From CAYLPT01 sp964385645 (GTDB lineage: Bacteria > Armatimonadota > Hebobacteria > Hebobacterales > Hebobacteraceae): 10,306 nt of DNA. Made by a program: the position numbers and the translations under genes. This document shows, in pieces, positions 6,560-10,306 of the stretch. Where the stretch lies: positions 1 through 10,306 of the forward strand of contig CAYLPT010000050.1 of the NCBI GenBank assembly GCA_964385645.1, in the 5' to 3' direction. The first letter of the stretch is position 1. Every line of letters starts with the position of its first letter. The notes beneath the pieces were generated by a model. It searched no databases, had not been told where the DNA came from, and was given only the letters and a program-made list of their open reading frames with translations.

Positions 6560-7359
6560 GCCCGATGGCCCTGCCCATCGGCGAGGCGCTGGTCATCACG
6601 CTCCGGGTGCTCGTGTGCACCATCGCCGGGTTCATCGGCGCCTTCTGGGTGCTCTCCGCCCTCCTCGACCGCAAGCTCTCCGGCCGGGAGGCCGCGCTCA
6701 TCGCCGTCGGGCTGCTCGCTCTGATCCTCTGGGCCGTCGCGCTGGCCTTCACGGGATGGCTCGGCCCCCTCCTCATCTCCGCCACCATCCTCCTGCTCTA
6801 CCTGCTCGTACGGCTGCTCGTCGCACTCTCCACCACCCAGCTCGAGCGCACCCTGGAGGAGGAGGACATACGGCGCTACCGCGCCGCCCTGGCGTTCGAC
6901 CCCAAAAACGTGGCCGCCCACAGCCTGCTCGCCGAGACCTACCGTCGGGCGGGCCAGCTCGAGGCCGCGCTCGCCGAGTACCGGGCAGCCCTGGAGCTGG
7001 ACCCCTCCCTGCGTGAGGAACGCTACTGGATGGCTCGGCTGGAGGCGGAGATCGAGCGCCGGGGGCGAAAAGAGATGCTGTGCCCCCGCTGCGGCCGGCC
7101 CCGGCCGGCGCGCGCCGCCATCTGCCCGGAGTGCGGCCGGCCGTACTCGTCGCTCGAGGTGTGGCTCCATGCCTACCGCGGGCGGGGGCCGGCCGCGCGG
7201 GCCGTCCTCGCCGCCGCCTTGGCGGTGGCCGCGGTGGGCCTGGCCGCGGCATTCTGGCTCGTGCCGGGCGGGCCGAAGGTTATGCTTGCGCTCGTGGTCC
7301 TCGGCGGGCCGCTGTGGATGCTCATCGCCGCCCGGCGCGCCGGCGGAGACGGGAGCTGA
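6556..7359 (+). CDS. Membrane protein with TPR and zinc ribbon domains
   Basis: A 267-aa multi-domain protein. Three hydrophobic helices (about residues 11-37, 45-66, 68-91) are followed by a TPR-like pair (about 104-150: RYRAALAFDPKN, then AHSLLAETYRRAGQLEAALAEYRAALELDP). A zinc ribbon follows, with CPRC (176-179) and CPEC (190-193) separated by 10 residues, then two more helices (about 213-236 and 241-259). TPRs bind other proteins; zinc ribbons of this type are often small structural or docking modules. With the helices as drawn, TPR and zinc ribbon lie on the same side of the membrane, probably the cytoplasm given the surrounding arginines. The GTG at 6556 overlaps the preceding stop (GTGA), implying coupled translation; ATG at 6565 is an equally possible start and removes three residues. 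The specific function is unknown. Confidence 0.8.
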   Translation: MSPMALPIGEALVITLRVLVCTIAGFIGAFWVLSALLDRKLSGREAALIAVGLLALILWAVALAFTGWLGPLLISATILLLYLLVRLLVALSTTQLERTLEEEDIRRYRAALAFDPKNVAAHSLLAETYRRAGQLEAALAEYRAALELDPSLREERYWMARLEAEIERRGRKEMLCPRCGRPRPARAAICPECGRPYSSLEVWLHAYRGRGPAARAVLAAALAVAAVGLAAAFWLVPGGPKVMLALVVLGGPLWMLIAARRAGGDGS

Positions 7360-7362
7360 GAG

Positions 7363-7398
7363 ATGACAGAGCTGCCGAGCAGGAGAATGCACCCATGA
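7363..7398 (+). CDS. Possible 11-codon leader ORF before the M16 protease
   Basis: ATG at 7363 opens an 11-codon frame (MTELPSRRMHP) whose TGA overlaps the protease ATG as ATGA (7395-7398). GGGAG at 7351-7355 lies 7 nt upstream, a good Shine-Dalgarno distance, while the protease also has its own GGAG (7382-7385). It could couple translation from the preceding gene across the 35-bp gap. Being so short, it may be chance. Confidence 0.2.
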   Translation: MTELPSRRMHP

Positions 7399-10112
7399 CC
7401 ACACTCGCCGCATGGCTCACCCTCGCTGCGGCGGTCCTCGCCCTTGTCGCCGCCACCACCCCCGCCGGCGCTCAGCCGGCCCAGCTCCAGGAGCGCACCC
7501 TCGACAACGGCCTCGAAGTGCTCGTGCTCGAGGACTACTCCGCTCCGCTGTTCACCCTCTACGTCTGGTACCGGGTGGGCCTCCGCAATGAGGGCGAGGG
7601 CGAGCGCGGGTTGACCCACTTCCTCGAGCATATGGCCTTCAAGGGCAGCGAGAACCTCACCGGCCGGGAGATGAACCGCCTCGTCACCGAGCGCGGCGGC
7701 TACCTGAACGGCTTCACCTCCATGGACTACACCGCCTACGTGCAGACCCTGCCCCCCGACGCCCTCGACCTCGCCCTCCACATCGAGGCCGAGCGCATGG
7801 GACGCTGCCTCCTGCTCCCCGAGGACATCGAGGCCGAGAAGGGCGTCGTCCTCTCCGAGTTCGCAGGCGCCGAGAACGACCCCTCCTTTCTCCTGCGAAG
7901 GGAACTCATGGCCGAGCAGTTCCCCTCTCAGCCCTACGGGCGGACCGTCCTGGGAGACAAGGACGACCTCCGCAACCTCAGCCCCGACCTGGTCGCCTCC
8001 TACTACCGGCGCCATTACGCCCCGAACAACGCCTTCCTGGTGGTGGTGGGCGCGGTGTCGGCCGACGAGGTGTTCGCCCGTGTCGAGCAGCACTTCGGAG
8101 GCTTCGCCCCGGGCGAGCCCTCCCTTCCCCGGCCCAACCCCGGCCGCGGCCCCACCGGCGAGCGCCGCGTCACCCTCGAGCGGCCTGGGCGCACCTCCTT
8201 CCTCCAGGTCGTCTACGAGGCACCGCCCATCCACCACCCCGACCACATCGCCCTCGAGGTGCTCCAGAGCATCCTCAGCGCAGGCCGCACGAGCCGGCTC
8301 TACCGCGCCCTCGTGGACACCGGCCTCGCCTCCTCCGCCGGCGGGTGGAGCTACGAGAACCCCGAGCCCACCGTCTTCTTCTTCCAGGTGCAGCTCTCCC
8401 CAGGCGTCGAGCACGAGCGCGCCCAGGCCGTCCTCGACGAGGTGATCGGCTCCCTGGCCTCCGAGCTCGTGGAGGCCCGCGAGCTCGAGAAGGCCAAGAA
8501 CCAGACCAAGGCCCACTTCGTCTACGAGAGCGATGGCGGCAGCAAGCTAGCCCGCCAGATCGGATACTACCACCTGCTCCACCACCACGACTACCTCCGC
8601 ACGTTCCCCGAGAAGGTGGACGAAGTGACCGCCGAGGATATCCAGCGGGTCGTGCGCACCTACTTCGTCCCCGAGAACCGCACCGTGGGCTGGCTCCGCG
8701 CCACCGGGGAGGAGGCGGCCGCCGGCCCCGGGCCGGCGCCGACAGACCAGGACCCCGGCGCCCGGCCCGCACCCGCCCTCACCACCGCGGCCTACACGCC
8801 GGCGCCGGCCGAGGCGCCCGGGCCCCGGGGCGAGCGCGCGGACGCTTCACCGCCGGCCGGCTCGCTCCCGAGGATCGAGGAGATCCGGTTGCCCAACGGC
8901 CTCCAGGTCATCCTCCAGCAGAACCGCACCGCGCCCTTCGTCGCCCTCTACGGCAACATCATGGCCGGCCCCACCTTCGACCCGCCGGGCCGCGCCGGGC
9001 TGGCGGCCTTCTGCGCGGAGATGCTCACCCGCGGCACCCACCAGCGCTCCTGGGAGGAGATCCGGGAGGCCCTCGAGTTCGTCGCCGCCGACCTCAGCTT
9101 CAGCACCGGCGCGCAGGTCGCCACAGTGGCAGGCCGCTGCCTCCGGGATGACCTGCCGTTGCTGCTGGAGGCCCTCGCCGAGCAGCTTCGGCATCCCTCC
9201 TTCCCCCCGGAGGAGATCGAGAAGGTCCGCTCGCTGATCATCGCCGGCCAGGAGCGCCGAGACGAGGACACCTTCCGCGTCGCCGAGCGCGAGTTCCTCG
9301 CCCACCTCTATCCGCAGGGCCACCCTCTGCACGATCCGCCCCTCGGCACCCGGGAGAGCGTCGGCGCTATCACGCGCGACGACCTGGTAGCCTTCCACCA
9401 GCACCACTATCGCCCTGAGAACACCATCCTCGCCCTGGTGGGCGACTTCGATCCCGCGGAGACGGCGGCGCTGATCGCGCGCACCCTGGGCGACTGGGAG
9501 CGCGCCGGCGAGCCGCTGCGCCCGGAGATACCACAGGTGGCGCCGCCGGCCGAGCCCCGCGTCGTCCGCGTCCCCGTGCCGGACAAGACCCAGGTGGACA
9601 TCGCCCTCGGCTTCCCCGGCCTCAGCCGACGCGATCCGGGCTTCTACGCCGCCGACCTCATGAACTATGTGCTAGGCCGCGGCTTCATGAGCCGCCTCAA
9701 CATGCGCATCCGCGAGGAGATGGGGCTGGCCTACTACGTGTGGAGCAACTTCTGGGCCTACTGGGGCCCCGGCCCCTGGCTGCTCCAGATGGGCGTTGAC
9801 CCGGCCCACGCCGACCGCGCGCTCGCCGCCGCGCTCGAGGAGCTCGAGCGCATCCGAGCCGAGGCCCCCTCGGAGGAGGAACTGGCCCTCTGGAAGGACT
9901 ACGTGGAAGGCACCGTGGCCCGCCGCATGGAGACCTTCGCCGGCATCGCGCAGAACCTGGTGCTCTCTGCCTTCTACGAACTCGGCCTGCACCATCCCTA
10001 CGAGTACCCGCACATTCTGCGCGCCATCACCGCCGAGCAGGTCCACCAGGCCGCCCGCCAGCAGCTCCATCCGCAGGCCTACCTCGCCGTGATCGCGGGC
10101 CCCACGCCGTAG
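7395..10112 (+). CDS. Exported two-domain M16 family zinc metallopeptidase
   Basis: A 905-aa protease of the M16 (pitrilysin/insulinase, M16B-like) family. A signal peptide (residues 1-26, hydrophobic core then AGA before Q27) directs it out of the cytoplasm. The N-terminal half (about 30-435) carries the inverted zinc motif HFLEH (H75, E78, H79) with E155 in EKGVVLSE as third ligand. A linker rich in Pro and Ala (about 438-490) leads to the second half (about 492-905), which has an M16 fold but AAFCAE where HxxEH would be, so it is catalytically dead. It keeps the late SRLNMRIREEMGLAYYV segment with the Arg/Tyr pair that M16 enzymes use for substrate binding. Such fused active/inactive halves form a clamshell that degrades unfolded peptides. 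The start at 7395 has GGAG 9 nt upstream and begins the signal peptide; the open frame extends further upstream only as GC-rich chance. Confidence 0.94.
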   Translation: MTTLAAWLTLAAAVLALVAATTPAGAQPAQLQERTLDNGLEVLVLEDYSAPLFTLYVWYRVGLRNEGEGERGLTHFLEHMAFKGSENLTGREMNRLVTERGGYLNGFTSMDYTAYVQTLPPDALDLALHIEAERMGRCLLLPEDIEAEKGVVLSEFAGAENDPSFLLRRELMAEQFPSQPYGRTVLGDKDDLRNLSPDLVASYYRRHYAPNNAFLVVVGAVSADEVFARVEQHFGGFAPGEPSLPRPNPGRGPTGERRVTLERPGRTSFLQVVYEAPPIHHPDHIALEVLQSILSAGRTSRLYRALVDTGLASSAGGWSYENPEPTVFFFQVQLSPGVEHERAQAVLDEVIGSLASELVEARELEKAKNQTKAHFVYESDGGSKLARQIGYYHLLHHHDYLRTFPEKVDEVTAEDIQRVVRTYFVPENRTVGWLRATGEEAAAGPGPAPTDQDPGARPAPALTTAAYTPAPAEAPGPRGERADASPPAGSLPRIEEIRLPNGLQVILQQNRTAPFVALYGNIMAGPTFDPPGRAGLAAFCAEMLTRGTHQRSWEEIREALEFVAADLSFSTGAQVATVAGRCLRDDLPLLLEALAEQLRHPSFPPEEIEKVRSLIIAGQERRDEDTFRVAEREFLAHLYPQGHPLHDPPLGTRESVGAITRDDLVAFHQHHYRPENTILALVGDFDPAETAALIARTLGDWERAGEPLRPEIPQVAPPAEPRVVRVPVPDKTQVDIALGFPGLSRRDPGFYAADLMNYVLGRGFMSRLNMRIREEMGLAYYVWSNFWAYWGPGPWLLQMGVDPAHADRALAAALEELERIRAEAPSEEELALWKDYVEGTVARRMETFAGIAQNLVLSAFYELGLHHPYEYPHILRAITAEQVHQAARQQLHPQAYLAVIAGPTP

Positions 10113-10229
10113 GAGCTGGCATCCCGCCCCGCCGCCCTCCGGCGCCTCGCCCCTTCAGGCCCGAGACAGCCGCCCCCTCGGTGGCGAAGGCCTTGGGCCT
10201 GCGCGGCGGGCGCGCCGGGCCCTGCGCGC

Positions 10230-10306
10230 TCACACAATCTGCCCCTGCTCCCGCAGCGCGGCCCGCAGCTCCTCCGCGGGCAGCTCCCGCGGCCGCACCC
10301 CGCGCG
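10230..10306 (-). CDS. C-terminal fragment of an unidentified convergent gene
   Basis: On the minus strand the window edge enters an open frame ending at TGA (10230-10232). It encodes 24 residues, beginning RGVRPRELPAEELRAALR and ending EQGQIV. The amphipathic helix and codon composition look like real protein, and its orientation would make it convergent with the protease gene, 117 bp away. The fragment is too short to assign a family. The intergenic 10113-10229 has GC-rich inverted repeats (GCGCGC at 10210-10215 and 10224-10229) but no T-run terminator. Confidence 0.45.
   Translation of the reverse strand, partial: RGVRPRELPAEELRAALREQGQIV

Noticed and set aside
7080..7394. N-terminal extension of the M16 protease into the zinc-ribbon gene
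   Set aside because: It would bury the signal peptide, overlaps the zinc-ribbon coding region in another frame, and ATG 7395 has a GGAG Shine-Dalgarno.
6202..7413. 403-codon minus-strand frame opposite the TPR/zinc-ribbon gene
   Set aside because: Repetitive Gly/Glu/Arg composition, covers parts of two coupled plus-strand genes and has no domain; a shadow frame.
7173..8516. 447-codon minus-strand frame opposite the M16 protease
   Set aside because: It is antisense to a clear metallopeptidase, with compositionally biased Gly/Glu/Val/Leu sequence and no motifs; a shadow of the real gene.
10113..10229. Bidirectional terminator between the protease and the convergent fragment
   Set aside because: GC-rich palindromes such as GGCGCGCC are present, but none is followed by a T-run on either strand.

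Overview
This is a GC-rich (roughly 70% by eye) bacterial chromosomal window, densely coded and with G/C at most third codon positions. The mreD and PBP2 (mrdA) genes imply a walled, elongating bacterium. The phylum cannot be settled from this sequence; an uncultured high-GC lineage (Armatimonadota, for example) is only a guess. I see no mobile element, CRISPR array, tRNA, rRNA or obvious defence system.

Layout. (1) 58-1323 (+) encodes a LarA-like (DUF2088) protein that keeps the apparent nickel-pincer cofactor and catalytic residues. It meets head-on, with an 8-bp overlap of the 3' ends, a Cof-type HAD-IIB phosphatase at 1316-2179 (-). (2) A short divergent region with an AT-rich extended -10 element separates the HAD gene from 2278-2688 (+), a small exported protein with a duplicated GRY / DTxTGR motif. 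(3) 2689-3012 is a 324-bp gene-free stretch holding a near-consensus sigma-70 promoter (TTGACA, 17 bp, TATCTT) and a leader with three potential hairpins. It leads into a 64-aa charged protein of unknown function (3013-3207), then two tandem hairpins, the second a good intrinsic terminator (3322-3345).

(4) 3426-10112 (+) looks like one tightly packed operon: mreD, mrdA (PBP2), an exported protein of unknown function, a membrane protein with a TPR and a zinc ribbon, and a two-domain M16 zinc protease with a signal peptide. Gaps are 3 bp, 5 bp, a 4-bp overlap and 35 bp. MreD and PBP2 belong to the elongasome, which builds side-wall peptidoglycan. The three following genes act at or outside the membrane by their targeting signals, so a link to envelope assembly or turnover is plausible but inferred only from position. 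The usual neighbours mreB, mreC and rodA are not in the window. (5) 10230-10306 (-) holds the C-terminal 24 codons of an unidentified convergent gene.

The most unusual points are the tandem hairpins before mreD, in which one 5' arm could pair with two alternative 3' arms, one of them inside the terminator; the TPR/zinc-ribbon membrane protein; and an operon linking elongasome genes to an M16 protease. No complete new system can be demonstrated from this window alone.
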